Part shown: one piece after another, positions 9,132-18,217 of the stretch
Layout: every line of letters begins with the position of its first letter
Position numbering within the stretch: position 1 is the stretch's first letter
NCBI GenBank assembly: GCA_910579275.1
Contig: CAJTTO010000018.1
Span: 9,901 to 73,900, forward strand
Length of the DNA: 64,000 bases
Source of the DNA: an uncultured Lachnospiraceae bacterium
Lineage (GTDB): Bacteria > Bacillota > Clostridia > Lachnospirales > Lachnospiraceae
Reading direction: 5' to 3'
Position numbers and translations under genes: made by a program
Notes under the pieces: generated by a model
Databases searched by the model: none
What the model was told of the DNA's origin: nothing
The model's input: the letters and a program-made list of their open reading frames with translations, nothing else

Positions 9132-10070
9132 CTAATCCCCAAGGCACATTCCTGCCTTCCACTGATTCCCGAGCAGAAAACTTTTTGTATCCATGCGTTT
9201 TTTCCCCTCTAACTGCAATTCATTGATTCTCAATATGCCGTCTCCGCATGCCACATCAAAAGAATCCTTTGCAACCGCCACAATCGTTCCCGGCTTATCT
9301 GTGCCGTCCCCGTTTTTGGAAACAACATCACTATCCCAGATTTTCACTGTTTTCCCATGATAAGACGTGTATGCACTGGGCCACGCGTTCAGTCCCCTGA
9401 CAAGCCGTTCGATGACCGCCGCATCCTGTTCCCAGTCTATCCTGCCCATGGACTTATCCATCATTTTAACGTGTGTGGCAAGACGCTCATCCTGTTTCAC
9501 CGGCGTAATCCCGCCCTGCTCCAGCAAAGGGAGCGTTTCCACAATCAGCTCTGCCCCTGCCTTGGCAAGCTTGTCAAAAAGACTTTCTGCCGTCTCCTTA
9601 ACCTCTATTGTAACCTTTTTCTGCGTAAGTATGTCCCCCGTATCAACACCTGCATCCATCTGCATGATTGTGACACCCGTTTCCTTCTCGCCGTCAATGA
9701 TACATTGGTTTATCGGCGCAGCCCCCCTGTATTTCGGCAGAAGGGATGCATGGATATTGACACAACCAAATTTCGGCATTTCAAGAATCTGCTTTGACAA
9801 AATCTGTCCGAAAGCAGCCACAACATAGACATCCGCCTCATAAGTCTCTAACTGTGCTATTGCCTCCGGTGTTTTAATCTTAACCGGCTGAAATACCGGA
9901 ATACCATACTTTAAGGCACAACTCTTTACCGGCGAACACTGTACCTGTCCGCTTCTTCCCTTTGGCTTGTCGGGCTGCGTCACAACCGCCGTCACTTCAT
10001 GGCCTGCCTCAATCAGCGCCTCAAGCGCTCCCACGGAAAAGTCGGGCGTTCCCATATAAACAATTTTCAT
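9132..10070 (-). CDS. fmt: Methionyl-tRNA formyltransferase
   Basis: Transfers a formyl group from 10-formyl-tetrahydrofolate to initiator Met-tRNA. The 312-residue protein starts MKIVYMGTPDFSVGALEAL, has the folate and catalytic segment (NIHASLLPKYRGAAPI with the catalytic Asn and His, and GVTIMQMDAGVDTGDIL), and a C-terminal OB-like tRNA-binding domain. The start at 10070 gives the normal family N-terminus and follows AAAGGAG; the extra upstream codons overlap def. It is 16 bp after def, the deformylase that undoes its product after translation, a near-universal pairing. Confidence 0.97.
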   Translation of the reverse strand: MKIVYMGTPDFSVGALEALIEAGHEVTAVVTQPDKPKGRSGQVQCSPVKSCALKYGIPVFQPVKIKTPEAIAQLETYEADVYVVAAFGQILSKQILEMPKFGCVNIHASLLPKYRGAAPINQCIIDGEKETGVTIMQMDAGVDTGDILTQKKVTIEVKETAESLFDKLAKAGAELIVETLPLLEQGGITPVKQDERLATHVKMMDKSMGRIDWEQDAAVIERLVRGLNAWPSAYTSYHGKTVKIWDSDVVSKNGDGTDKPGTIVAVAKDSFDVACGDGILRINELQLEGKKRMDTKSFLLGNQWKAGMCLGD

Positions 10071-10086
10071 CCTTTTTCCAACTCCT

Positions 10087-10566
10087 TTAATCCTCGTCCT
10101 CAGGCGGCTCAACATCCATCAGCTCACCCTCCACTTTCTCCACATAGAGATGACCGTCAAGATGCTCAATTTCATGGCAGAATGCCCTTGCAAGAAGTTC
10201 CTCACCCTCAATCTCAAATTCGTTCAGTTCCTCATCCTGAGCCACCACTTTCACATAGTTTGGTCTTATCACAGACCCGGTCTTTCCCGGCACGCTAAGA
10301 CATGCCTCATTCCCTTCCTGCTCCCCGCTCATTTCCACAATCCGGGGATTAATCAGCAGAATCGGATCTTCCCCTGTCGCGTCTATCACGACAATCCGTT
10401 TCAGCACGCCCACCTGCACTGCCGCAAGTCCGACACCATTTGCCTCATACATCGTCTCAAACATGTCATCTATCAGCTCCTGAACCCTTGGTGTTATCTC
10501 TTTTACCTCTTTCGAAACCTTGTTTAAAACGGGATCTCCTATTTCTCTGATTGTTCTGATTGCCAT
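10087..10566 (-). CDS. def: Peptide deformylase
   Basis: Metal-dependent hydrolase that removes the formyl group from nascent protein N-termini. All three motifs are present in the 159-residue protein: GVGLAAVQVG (motif 1), EACLSVPG (motif 2, metal-ligand Cys) and the zinc or iron-binding HEIEHLDG (motif 3). The C-terminus is strongly acidic (DVEPPEDED). A binding site GGAAAGG precedes the ATG. It follows priA by about 40 bp in the same operon and directly precedes fmt. Confidence 0.97.
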   Translation of the reverse strand: MAIRTIREIGDPVLNKVSKEVKEITPRVQELIDDMFETMYEANGVGLAAVQVGVLKRIVVIDATGEDPILLINPRIVEMSGEQEGNEACLSVPGKTGSVIRPNYVKVVAQDEELNEFEIEGEELLARAFCHEIEHLDGHLYVEKVEGELMDVEPPEDED

Positions 10567-10606
10567 AGTTCTTTCCTTACCTTTCCTTCTAATATCGTTT
10601 TCAAAT

Positions 10607-12868
10607 TTAATAATTCCTCATCGGATCGAAATCAAACTGCACACTGTCCGCGTTCCACTGCATCGCTTCAATATACGTCTCAAGTACATCCTTAATCCCG
10701 GTAAGCACCCGGTAATCCCTGTGCTTGATATAAAAAACGTACCGGAATACATCATTTATCTTACCAATTGACGCCTCTGCCGGCCCTATGACCAGAGGAG
10801 GCGCGTCGCCGGACGCTGCCTTTGCCCGCTCCGCAAGTTCCTGCGCATGCCCTGCACCCGTAACCGCATCCGGCGAGAGAACAAGGACTGCCATCAAGTG
10901 CGCCGCAGGCGGGTACATCATCAGGTCTCGGTATGACATCTCTGCTGCATAAAATCCCTCGTAATCCTGATTTGCCGCATGGATAATCGTATAGTGCTCC
11001 GGCTGATAGGTCTGAATCACCACTTCCCCCGGCAGTGCACTTCTTCCTGCCCTGCCTGCTGCCTGCGTGAGAAGCTGGAATGTACGCTCGCCCGCCCTGT
11101 AATCACCGGCATGCAGCGACATATCTGCCGCCAGTATGCCCACCAATGTCACTTTTGCAAAGTCATGCCCTTTCACAATCATCTGTGTGCCCACAAGGAT
11201 ATCTGCCTCCTCATTGGCAAACTGCGACAGTATCTGTTCATAACTGTCCTTGTTTCTGGTCGTGTCCGCATCCATCCGGAGCACCCTTGCGGCAGGAAAC
11301 TCCTTATGTAAAAGCTCCTCTATCTGTTGTGTTCCCGCCCTAAAACCAAGAATATACTTCGAGCCGCACTGCGGGCAGTTTGTCACGCCCGGCATCTCGT
11401 AGCCGCAGTAATGGCATACCAGTCTGCCTGCCTTTTTATACTGGTCTGTGTGTTCTGACAGCGAAACATCACAGTGCGGACATTTCATGACATACCCGCA
11501 CGACCTGCATGACACAAATCCGGCATATCCCCTGCGGTTGATAAAAAGCATTGTCTGCTCGCCTTTTTTCAGGCGGTCATCTATGAGCGCATACAGCCGC
11601 CGGCTGAATATAGAACGGTTTCCGGATTTCAGCTCCTGTCTTAAATCCTCCACATGCACCTGCGGAAGCTGACCGCCGGCAAGCCGCTCCTTCAACGTGA
11701 AAAGTTTTACTGCGCCTCCCTTTGCCTTGTGATATGACTCAAGGGACGGTGTCGCCGAACCCAGAACAAGAACAGCGTCTTTCATGCGGCAAAGCTCCGC
11801 TGCCGTCTCCCTTGCATGGTACTTTGGCATATTTTCGCTTTTGTAGCTGCCCTCATGCTCCTCGTCAATAATCACAAGTCCAAGCCTTTGAAACGGTGTA
11901 AACAGCGCCGAGCGTGGGCCTATCATAATATCAACTTCCCCTTTTGCGGCGCGCACACACTGATCCGAACGCTCCCCCGCCGATAGCCGCGAATTCATGA
12001 CGGACACCCTGTCACCGAACCGCTGGTAAAACCGGACAAGCGTCTGATATGTAAGCGCAATCTCCGGTATCAGGACAATCGCCTGCCTCCCCTCCGCAAT
12101 CACCCTGTCTATCAGTTCCATATACACTTCCGTCTTGCCGCTTCCTGTCACTCCGTGAATCAGGTACGTCTGACGAATGCCTGCCTTAAAATCCGCAAGA
12201 ATGCTGTTCACAATCCTTCCTTGATTTTCAGACAGATGCTTTTCCGTCTTTTTCTGCCACCCTTGGGCAACATTTTCAGGCAGTGCGCTCCGGTACGTTT
12301 CCTCTGCATGAGTTTCTATCAATTTCGCCTTTTCGAGTGCCTGAATCGTCTGTGCCGCAATATTGAGCTTGCCCGTGACCAGCGTGTATGGCAGTGCCGG
12401 CTGAAGCGAAAGTTCCTGCATCAGCCGTGCTTTCGCCGTCTGGTGCTTCCGCCCGAATTCTTCTGCCTTTTCTGCTGCTGCCGCCTCGTCCACCATGCAG
12501 ACAATTGTTTTTTTGACAAGCTGCTTTCGTTTTTGTTTCACGGGCAGTACAGTCTTCAGCGCAGAAATCATGGTGGAGCCATAGTTTTGTTTCATCCACC
12601 ACGCAAGCCTGATAGAATCGCCCTCTGCACTGACCCCGTCCTTCACAACAGAATGGATTTCCTTTAGCCGGCTCTCATCATACTCAGCTTTGTCGGTAAC
12701 TTCCATCACATAACCGTGAATCAGTTTATTCCCTCGTCCAAAAGGGATTGTCACCGCCATTCCTACAGCTATTGTCCCCATTAATCTTTCCGGTATGCGG
12801 TACTGGAACGGTCTGTCAACTTTTTCATGCGATATGTCGACGATAATATTTGCAAATCTGCATGTCAT
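10607..12868 (-). CDS. priA: Primosomal replication restart helicase PriA
   Basis: 3'-5' DNA helicase that reloads the replisome at stalled forks. It has the N-terminal 3'-BD domain beginning FANIIVDISHEKVDRPFQYRIP, Walker A GVTGSGKTEVY, Walker B DEEH, and an inserted zinc domain with four CxxC pairs (CRSCGY, CPHC, CHYCGY, CPQCG) before helicase motifs ending in QAAGRAGR. The frame is open back to an ATG at 12901 that overlaps the murE stop as ATGA; I prefer the ATG at 12868, after AGAAGGAAA, since it gives the usual short N-terminus. Either start is possible. Confidence 0.95.
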   Translation of the reverse strand: MTCRFANIIVDISHEKVDRPFQYRIPERLMGTIAVGMAVTIPFGRGNKLIHGYVMEVTDKAEYDESRLKEIHSVVKDGVSAEGDSIRLAWWMKQNYGSTMISALKTVLPVKQKRKQLVKKTIVCMVDEAAAAEKAEEFGRKHQTAKARLMQELSLQPALPYTLVTGKLNIAAQTIQALEKAKLIETHAEETYRSALPENVAQGWQKKTEKHLSENQGRIVNSILADFKAGIRQTYLIHGVTGSGKTEVYMELIDRVIAEGRQAIVLIPEIALTYQTLVRFYQRFGDRVSVMNSRLSAGERSDQCVRAAKGEVDIMIGPRSALFTPFQRLGLVIIDEEHEGSYKSENMPKYHARETAAELCRMKDAVLVLGSATPSLESYHKAKGGAVKLFTLKERLAGGQLPQVHVEDLRQELKSGNRSIFSRRLYALIDDRLKKGEQTMLFINRRGYAGFVSCRSCGYVMKCPHCDVSLSEHTDQYKKAGRLVCHYCGYEMPGVTNCPQCGSKYILGFRAGTQQIEELLHKEFPAARVLRMDADTTRNKDSYEQILSQFANEEADILVGTQMIVKGHDFAKVTLVGILAADMSLHAGDYRAGERTFQLLTQAAGRAGRSALPGEVVIQTYQPEHYTIIHAANQDYEGFYAAEMSYRDLMMYPPAAHLMAVLVLSPDAVTGAGHAQELAERAKAASGDAPPLVIGPAEASIGKINDVFRYVFYIKHRDYRVLTGIKDVLETYIEAMQWNADSVQFDFDPMRNY

Positions 12869-12897
12869 TTGTCTGTCATTTCCTTCTGTTCTCTCTG

Positions 12898-14382
12898 TCA
12901 TTTGCCACTTTTTGTCTCATCTAATATTTCCTGAATGAGCACCCTCTCGTCCATCGGATACTTCACACCCTTAATTTCCTGATAGTCCTCATGCCCCTTT
13001 CCTGCAAGCACGATGATATCTCCCTCCTGACCATGTGTGATGGCATAGCGGATTGCCTCCTTGCGGTCGCATATCTCCACATACGCACCATCCGTTCTGC
13101 CGATTCCGGTCTTGATATCCGCGATGATATCCAGCGGTTCCTCGTCGCGCGGATTGTCGGAAGTGATAATCGTGAGGTCAGCAAGCTTTCCGCTGACCTC
13201 CCCCATCTCATACCGCCTAAGCTTAGTGCGGTTTCCCCCGCAGCCAAACAGGCACACCAGACGTTTTGGATGATATTCCCTCAATGTGGTAAGAAGGCTT
13301 TCCAGCGCCATGGCATTGTGTGCATAGTCAATCATCAGCGTAAAGTCATCCGATACCCTGACCATCTCAATCCTTCCTTTTACTGTCGCGCCCACCAGCG
13401 CTGCTTTGATGTCCTCCTCCTTCACGCCAAAATGCCTGCAAATCGCAATCGCTGTCAGCGCGTTGTATGCGCTGAATTTTCCGGGGATATCGGTCTCAAT
13501 CTCCATGTTGAGCAGTCCGGAAACCTGAAACCGAATCCCAAGAAACCCTTTTCCTGTCACCAGCTCCAAATCGCTCCCGCGCAAATCCGCACACGCGTCA
13601 AATCCATATGTCTCAAGCGTGCAGGTATGCCCCTTTGTCACCTGTTTCCAGTGCTTGTCGTCACAGTTGACAATGCCGACCTTGCACTGCCGGAAAAGCA
13701 TCGCTTTGCACGCGAGGTATTCCGCAAAAGAAGCATGCTCATTTGGTCCGATATGGTCCGGCTCAATGTTGGTGAAAATTCCGTAATCAAAGACAAACCC
13801 CTGCGTGCGGTGCATCATAAAGCCCTGCGACGACGCCTCCATCACCACTGCGTCACATCCCGCATCCTTCATCTCGCGGAAATATTTCTGCAGGACAAAA
13901 GACTCGGGCGTCGTATTGGAAGCAGGAATCACTCTGGCTCCTGTAATAATCTCAATTGTCCCCACAAGTCCCACCTTGTACCCTGCTTTTTCCAGTATGT
14001 ACTTGACAAAATATGCCGTCGTAGTCTTGCCCTTTGTGCCAGTCACCCCTATGATTTTCATACTGTCAGCGGGATTACCAAAATAATTGGCGGATATAAA
14101 TGCCATGGCATATCTGGTATCTTCGACCTGTATCACCGTAACCTCCCTGTCCTTGGGGAGCTCAACCGCATGGCCGACCACAAGCACCGCCGCTCCTTGG
14201 CGCACCGCATCCGCCGCCGCCGTGTGCCCGTCAAAGTTCGCACCCTTTATGCATATAAAAAGACAGTCCTTTGTAATTTTTCTGGAGTCGTTTACCACCT
14301 CAGATATTTCCACATCCGTACTGCCCTTGATGCAATGGTATTCAAAACCGCTCAATAACTCCCTGCACTGATACATATTCAT
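12898..14382 (-). CDS. murE: UDP-MurNAc-tripeptide ligase, meso-DAP type
   Basis: Adds the third stem amino acid to UDP-MurNAc-L-Ala-D-Glu in peptidoglycan synthesis. Motifs: ATP loop GTKGKTTTAYF, NIEPDHIG, DYAHNAMALES and DNPRDEEP. The DNPR box is typical of enzymes that choose meso-diaminopimelate over lysine, which agrees with dapL at the other end of the window. The start at 14382 (494 residues) is preceded by AAAGGGGTGTGGG; the longer frame has no such site. It leads the operon that continues with priA, away from the dcw cluster. Confidence 0.95.
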   Translation of the reverse strand: MNMYQCRELLSGFEYHCIKGSTDVEISEVVNDSRKITKDCLFICIKGANFDGHTAAADAVRQGAAVLVVGHAVELPKDREVTVIQVEDTRYAMAFISANYFGNPADSMKIIGVTGTKGKTTTAYFVKYILEKAGYKVGLVGTIEIITGARVIPASNTTPESFVLQKYFREMKDAGCDAVVMEASSQGFMMHRTQGFVFDYGIFTNIEPDHIGPNEHASFAEYLACKAMLFRQCKVGIVNCDDKHWKQVTKGHTCTLETYGFDACADLRGSDLELVTGKGFLGIRFQVSGLLNMEIETDIPGKFSAYNALTAIAICRHFGVKEEDIKAALVGATVKGRIEMVRVSDDFTLMIDYAHNAMALESLLTTLREYHPKRLVCLFGCGGNRTKLRRYEMGEVSGKLADLTIITSDNPRDEEPLDIIADIKTGIGRTDGAYVEICDRKEAIRYAITHGQEGDIIVLAGKGHEDYQEIKGVKYPMDERVLIQEILDETKSGK

Positions 14383-14615
14383 CCCACACCCCTTTGCGAT
14401 TATACTGACACGTTTCCGTTCGCGAAATTTCCCCCGACAGGAACATGCCGGCACAGGCTGTTCAACCTTATGCTTTATATAAATTTATGAACTCTATCCT
14501 AAAGAATACCATATCCCCCCCTAATTATCAAGAAAAGAAAACGTATCCTACAGCGTGTTTGAAAATTCATCCCCGACATTTTAACGGCAGGACATCCGAA
14601 CGCCGTCTAAATACA

Positions 14616-14644
14616 ATAAGAGTCAGGACAAACCTGACTCTTAT
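14616..14644 (-). terminator. Perfect 12-bp hairpin in the murE leader
   Basis: ATAAGAGTCAGG (14616-14627) and its exact complement (14633-14644) enclose a 5-nt loop. On the minus strand the stem is followed by TTGTATTTAG, a weak U tract. It could end the recJ transcript or act as an attenuator for murE. Confidence 0.5.
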
Positions 14645-14693
14645 CGCATATTTTCTTATGAGGGGGGAGATAGTGAGTGCTTCAACTATCTGT

Positions 14694-14721
14694 ATATTAC
14701 TATACCCATTAAATGTGTCAA
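14694..14721 (-). promoter_or_regulatory. Candidate promoter of the murE-priA operon
   Basis: Minus strand perfect -35 TTGACA (14716-14721), 16-bp spacer, -10 TAATAT (14694-14699). It lies about 310 bp before the murE start codon. Confidence 0.55.
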
Positions 14722-14817
14722 AAATGTGTTTAAATCATAAAAATAGAATAATTTTTCTTAACAAACAATAAATCCTATTCCATTTTAAACCAAAAAACTG
14801 TTAAAAAGTCTTTTTGT

Positions 14818-16611
14818 TTATTGATAGTACTTCATTACCATCTGCAAAGATACGCTGCCCCGATACTCGTTGATATCCGGATAGTACACCACCGACAAAA
14901 TGATATCCTTCCCATGCATCTGTATTCCCTTATGATACAAGGCATCCACTGCCTCCGTACCATATTTATCCGCCACATACGCATCGAATGCCTCGATATC
15001 GCCAAAATATATCATTTCATATTTTCTCCCACGCTCATCTGCCACGGTATATTTGCCTACATTATGGTTCGCCCCGAGCACCCTTCCGCTCACAAAGCGG
15101 ATATTCTTCTGCGCAAACTGCGGTTTTGGGTTTCCGTTTCCAAAAGGCTCAAGCCTTGAAATCTCCCTGACAAAGTCAATGCTTGCGTACTCCATCGGCA
15201 TCGGCACGTCAATCAGCACCTTCTCCTCAAAATCCGCATCCGTAAGCGCACAGTTTTCGTTAAGCCTGCGCCGGAAAGCATCCACATTTGCCTCCGGAAG
15301 GGACAGACCAGCCGCAAGCTTATGCCCTCCGTACTTGGTAAATAATTCCTTGCATTTCGTCATCTCGTCATACATATGGAATGCCTCAATCGACCGTCCT
15401 GAACCCTTGACGCCGTCCTCCGCTCTTGTGAGCACAAACACGGGCTTACAGTATTTCTCCCGAATCCTTCCGGCAATAATCCCTGCAAGGCTTTCATGTA
15501 CCTCGGGAAGATACACGACAAGCACCTTGTCCCTGTCAAGCCCGCTGTCTTCAATCTGCTTTATGGCTTCCTCCACGCCTTTTCGTGTAAGTTCCTTCCT
15601 GCTGTCATTCATTGCCTTCAGGTCTCCGGCGAGTACTGCCGCCGATTCCGTATCCGCCGCCTTGAAAAGTTCAAACGCATTGACCGCCGTGTCAAGCCTT
15701 CCAGTGGCATTGAGGCAGGGACCAAGGACAAAACCTATCGTGTATGGCTTTAAATGCATCGGATCCGTCTCTGTCGCCTGCATCAGCGCTTTCAATCCGG
15801 CATTTCTCGTATCCTTCATCAGTTCAATGCCGCTTTTTACAATAATGCGGTTTTCCTCTTTCAATTCCATCACATCCCCGATTGTCGCAAACGCTGCAAG
15901 CTCGAGCAGTTCCAGTCCTATTTCCGACTCCATGACTTCCCGCCAGTCCCTGCCCTCTTTGTGTGCCAGCAGTGCAAGCACAAGCTTGTATGCCACAACG
16001 GCTCCGCAAATCTCCGGAAACGGGTAACCGCAGTCCTCCTGCTTAGGATCCACAACCGCCCTCGCCTCTGGCACTCGGTACTGTCTTACACCGTCCTTTT
16101 CATCATAGGGAACTTCGTGATGGTCTGTCACAATGACCGTCATCCCAAGGGAATTTGCAAATGCAATCTGTTCGTAAGCGGCAATCCCGTTGTCGCAGGT
16201 GACCACCGTGTCCGTTCCGGCATCATATGCCTCCTGTATCAGGTTCTCATTCAATCCGTAACCGTCGCGTATCCTGTGGGGAATTGATGTGTCTGCATCC
16301 GCACCGCACTCCGTCAATCCTCTATATAATATGTACGTAGAACAAATGCCGTCAATGTCATAATCCCCGATAATGCGGATATGCTTTCCCTGTGCGATTT
16401 TTTCCAGCAGGATATCCACTGCCTTGTCCATGTCCTTTAAAAGCCTCGGCGCATACAAGTGCTCCCTTGTGCCGTTCAGAAACCTGTCAATATCCTGATC
16501 TGCCACAACATCCCTGTTCCTGATAATGCGCGCAAGCACAGGACTGATGTGGTATTTTCGGGAAATGGCATCAAAATCAGCTTTTTTTGCCGCCACCATC
16601 CATTTACTCAT
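14818..16611 (-). CDS. recJ: Single-stranded-DNA exonuclease RecJ
   Basis: 5'-3' exonuclease of the DHH phosphoesterase family, used in recombination and mismatch repair. Motif I IIGDYDIDGICS, motif III VTDHHEVP and the DHHA1 region with GGHKLAAGLSL are intact, followed by the OB-fold region with RLEPFGNGNPKP. About 597 residues from the ATG at 16611; a TTG four codons upstream is the other option, and GGAAAGG lies before both. The C-terminus ends right before the hairpin-rich murE leader. It stands after an acyl-ACP thioesterase, probably in one transcript with it. Confidence 0.96.
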   Translation of the reverse strand: MSKWMVAAKKADFDAISRKYHISPVLARIIRNRDVVADQDIDRFLNGTREHLYAPRLLKDMDKAVDILLEKIAQGKHIRIIGDYDIDGICSTYILYRGLTECGADADTSIPHRIRDGYGLNENLIQEAYDAGTDTVVTCDNGIAAYEQIAFANSLGMTVIVTDHHEVPYDEKDGVRQYRVPEARAVVDPKQEDCGYPFPEICGAVVAYKLVLALLAHKEGRDWREVMESEIGLELLELAAFATIGDVMELKEENRIIVKSGIELMKDTRNAGLKALMQATETDPMHLKPYTIGFVLGPCLNATGRLDTAVNAFELFKAADTESAAVLAGDLKAMNDSRKELTRKGVEEAIKQIEDSGLDRDKVLVVYLPEVHESLAGIIAGRIREKYCKPVFVLTRAEDGVKGSGRSIEAFHMYDEMTKCKELFTKYGGHKLAAGLSLPEANVDAFRRRLNENCALTDADFEEKVLIDVPMPMEYASIDFVREISRLEPFGNGNPKPQFAQKNIRFVSGRVLGANHNVGKYTVADERGRKYEMIYFGDIEAFDAYVADKYGTEAVDALYHKGIQMHGKDIILSVVYYPDINEYRGSVSLQMVMKYYQ

Positions 16612-16670
16612 ATTCAAAACCAAACCTTTCCGCTGTCATTGAAATGCCAAGAGACAGCAAAACAGCCAAG

Positions 16671-17408
16671 TCAAAGGGTCTCGGTTGTTTTGCTGCAGAT
16701 CCCAAATTCCACTACCGCATAAATATCACCGTTTCCGTCCTCCAGAAAAACCTGATGCCGCTGTCCTTTCTTTCTGACAGCAGCCGTCAGCCCATCACCG
16801 TAGACCGCGGGTTTCCTGTATTCTGCCCGCAGTTCCCTGATTACGGCATTTTCCGGCAGTGTTTCCATTGCAAGCCTGACATACTCCACATTGTTCATGT
16901 GCATATTGGAATCAATCTGATATTTTCTTACCTGAAACTTCTCCTGAACCGCGGTATTGTATGCTTCCTCAAGCATTTCAATCTTACGCGGTGCATAGTC
17001 CATTTCCAGTTTCTCTGCCAGTTCATATCCGGCTGTCATCTCCTGCGTCGGCTTCACCGGACGGCGTTTTTCCATGTCAATCAGTGTCCATATTGACGAA
17101 GCCTTGATAATGCAGTTCCCCTCCGTGTCTGACACCATAAAATTACGATAGCCCAAAAATCCCTTAAAATCATATGGAAAAGTTGTAATTTTAATCTGCT
17201 CATTCAGTGTCGGCCGCCTGTCTATCACAATCTGCCATGAGCTCAAAAGCCACGCGATATTCCTGCTGTACAGATAGTCAACCGTGATGCTGCCGTTCTC
17301 CGCCTCAAAAATTGCCGCATCCTGAAAGCAGTCCAATACGGCAGGCACTGTCATATGCAGCGCTGCATCCACAACACTATATCCTACCTTTATCTCATAC
17401 GTATACAT
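16671..17408 (-). CDS. Acyl-ACP thioesterase (FatA/FatB-like)
   Basis: Hydrolyses acyl-ACP to release free fatty acid and ACP. The 245-residue protein has two hotdog domains as in plant FatA and its bacterial relatives: the N-terminal half has WLLSSWQIVIDRRP and ASSIWTLIDMEKRRPVKP; the second half has QIDSNMHMNNVEYVRLAMETLP, which carries the Asn-x-His-x-Asn active-site pattern, and ELRAEYRKPA. GAAAGAGGGATGGG precedes the ATG. No signal peptide, so it acts in the cytoplasm. Its role in this organism (fatty acid overflow or lipid tuning) is inferred. Confidence 0.88.
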   Translation of the reverse strand: MYTYEIKVGYSVVDAALHMTVPAVLDCFQDAAIFEAENGSITVDYLYSRNIAWLLSSWQIVIDRRPTLNEQIKITTFPYDFKGFLGYRNFMVSDTEGNCIIKASSIWTLIDMEKRRPVKPTQEMTAGYELAEKLEMDYAPRKIEMLEEAYNTAVQEKFQVRKYQIDSNMHMNNVEYVRLAMETLPENAVIRELRAEYRKPAVYGDGLTAAVRKKGQRHQVFLEDGNGDIYAVVEFGICSKTTETL

Positions 17409-17435
17409 CCCATCCCTCTTTCCTGTCCTTGTCTT

Positions 17436-18143
17436 TTACCCCGGCATCCCGTTCAGGTAGAATCTCACCAGTCCAAACAGCAGCAAATGTACCGGATAAA
17501 TTGCATAAAACAAATACTTCATTTGCCTGCCGCGCTCCCCGTTATAAAAGTGAATCGGGATAAACGCAAGCGGAGCCGTAATTTCATACGCAAATGCACA
17601 AATCCCTGCAAGGTTGCGAATCCACTCTTTCATATCCCTTACATAATAAAACAGGATAATGAAAAGAACGCCTTTCCAGTGATAATCCACATCTGTCACT
17701 TCCCCCACATATGCCGCCAGAAAAATGACAGCTGTCCTGAGTACAATATATTTTTCTTCATACCGGAACCGAAATCTGTCCAGAACCATCAGCGCACACA
17801 GCCCGATACACAGCGTAAAATAAACATTCTGCCCACGAGGATAGACAACCCTGCCAAAAATAGCCATGTCAAACGGAATCTCCGAAACCATGGCAAACAA
17901 AAAACAGTTTCGCAGATACTTTACCCGGTTCCTTGTATGAAAGAAGCCTTCCACAAGCAGAAAACAATATATTGGAAATGCAATCCTTCCAATTTTTCTC
18001 ATTATTTTATATATATCGGAATCATACTGCGGCAGCAGTAAATAAACCGATGCGGCAAAATGGTCGATCACCATGGTCACTACCGCTATCCACTTAAGCA
18101 CAGCCGCTGAAATCCCAAACTTATTCTGCGCCGCCATGTTCAT
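17436..18143 (-). CDS. TraX-family integral membrane protein
   Basis: A 235-residue polytopic membrane protein with the TraX family pattern: LKWIAVVTMVIDHFAASVYL near the N-terminus, KIGRIAFPIYCFLLVEGFFHTRN, LFAMVSEIPFDMAIF, and a C-terminal AIYPVHLLLFGLVRFYLNGM. TraX of the F plasmid acetylates pilin; chromosomal Firmicutes members have no shown role and no conjugation genes are nearby. GGAGGGGCTGT precedes the ATG. It is separated from secDF by a hairpin and sits 27 bp upstream of the thioesterase. Confidence 0.85.
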   Translation of the reverse strand: MNMAAQNKFGISAAVLKWIAVVTMVIDHFAASVYLLLPQYDSDIYKIMRKIGRIAFPIYCFLLVEGFFHTRNRVKYLRNCFLFAMVSEIPFDMAIFGRVVYPRGQNVYFTLCIGLCALMVLDRFRFRYEEKYIVLRTAVIFLAAYVGEVTDVDYHWKGVLFIILFYYVRDMKEWIRNLAGICAFAYEITAPLAFIPIHFYNGERGRQMKYLFYAIYPVHLLLFGLVRFYLNGMPG

Positions 18144-18178
18144 ACAGCCCCTCCTGCAAATCTGCTTTCCCTACACAA

Positions 18179-18203
18179 ATGGCAGGGCAAACCGCCCTGC
18201 CAT
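18179..18203 (-). terminator. Terminator-like hairpin after secDF
   Basis: ATGGCAGGGC and its perfect complement with a 5-nt loop stand between the secDF stop and the TraX gene. On the minus strand ATTTGTG follows, so the U tract is weak. Confidence 0.6.
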
Positions 18204-18217
18204 ACAAATCCAGACAT

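Larger units (their letters stand above)
14383..14817 (-). other. Long leader/intergenic region upstream of murE
   Basis: No gene is seen in these 435 bases between recJ (ends 14818) and murE. They hold a candidate promoter (14694-14721), a small dyad GATAGT/ACTATC around 14669-14690, a perfect 12-bp hairpin (14616-14644) and a weaker ACGGC/GCCGT stem near 14584-14608. The predicted transcript would have an untranslated leader of about 300 nt, long enough for attenuation. I recognise no known riboswitch or T-box. Confidence 0.45.

Noticed and set aside
12991..14358. 455-codon open frame on the plus strand
   Set aside because: Antisense to murE, which has full family motifs; no ribosome binding site and Cys/His/Arg-rich shadow composition.
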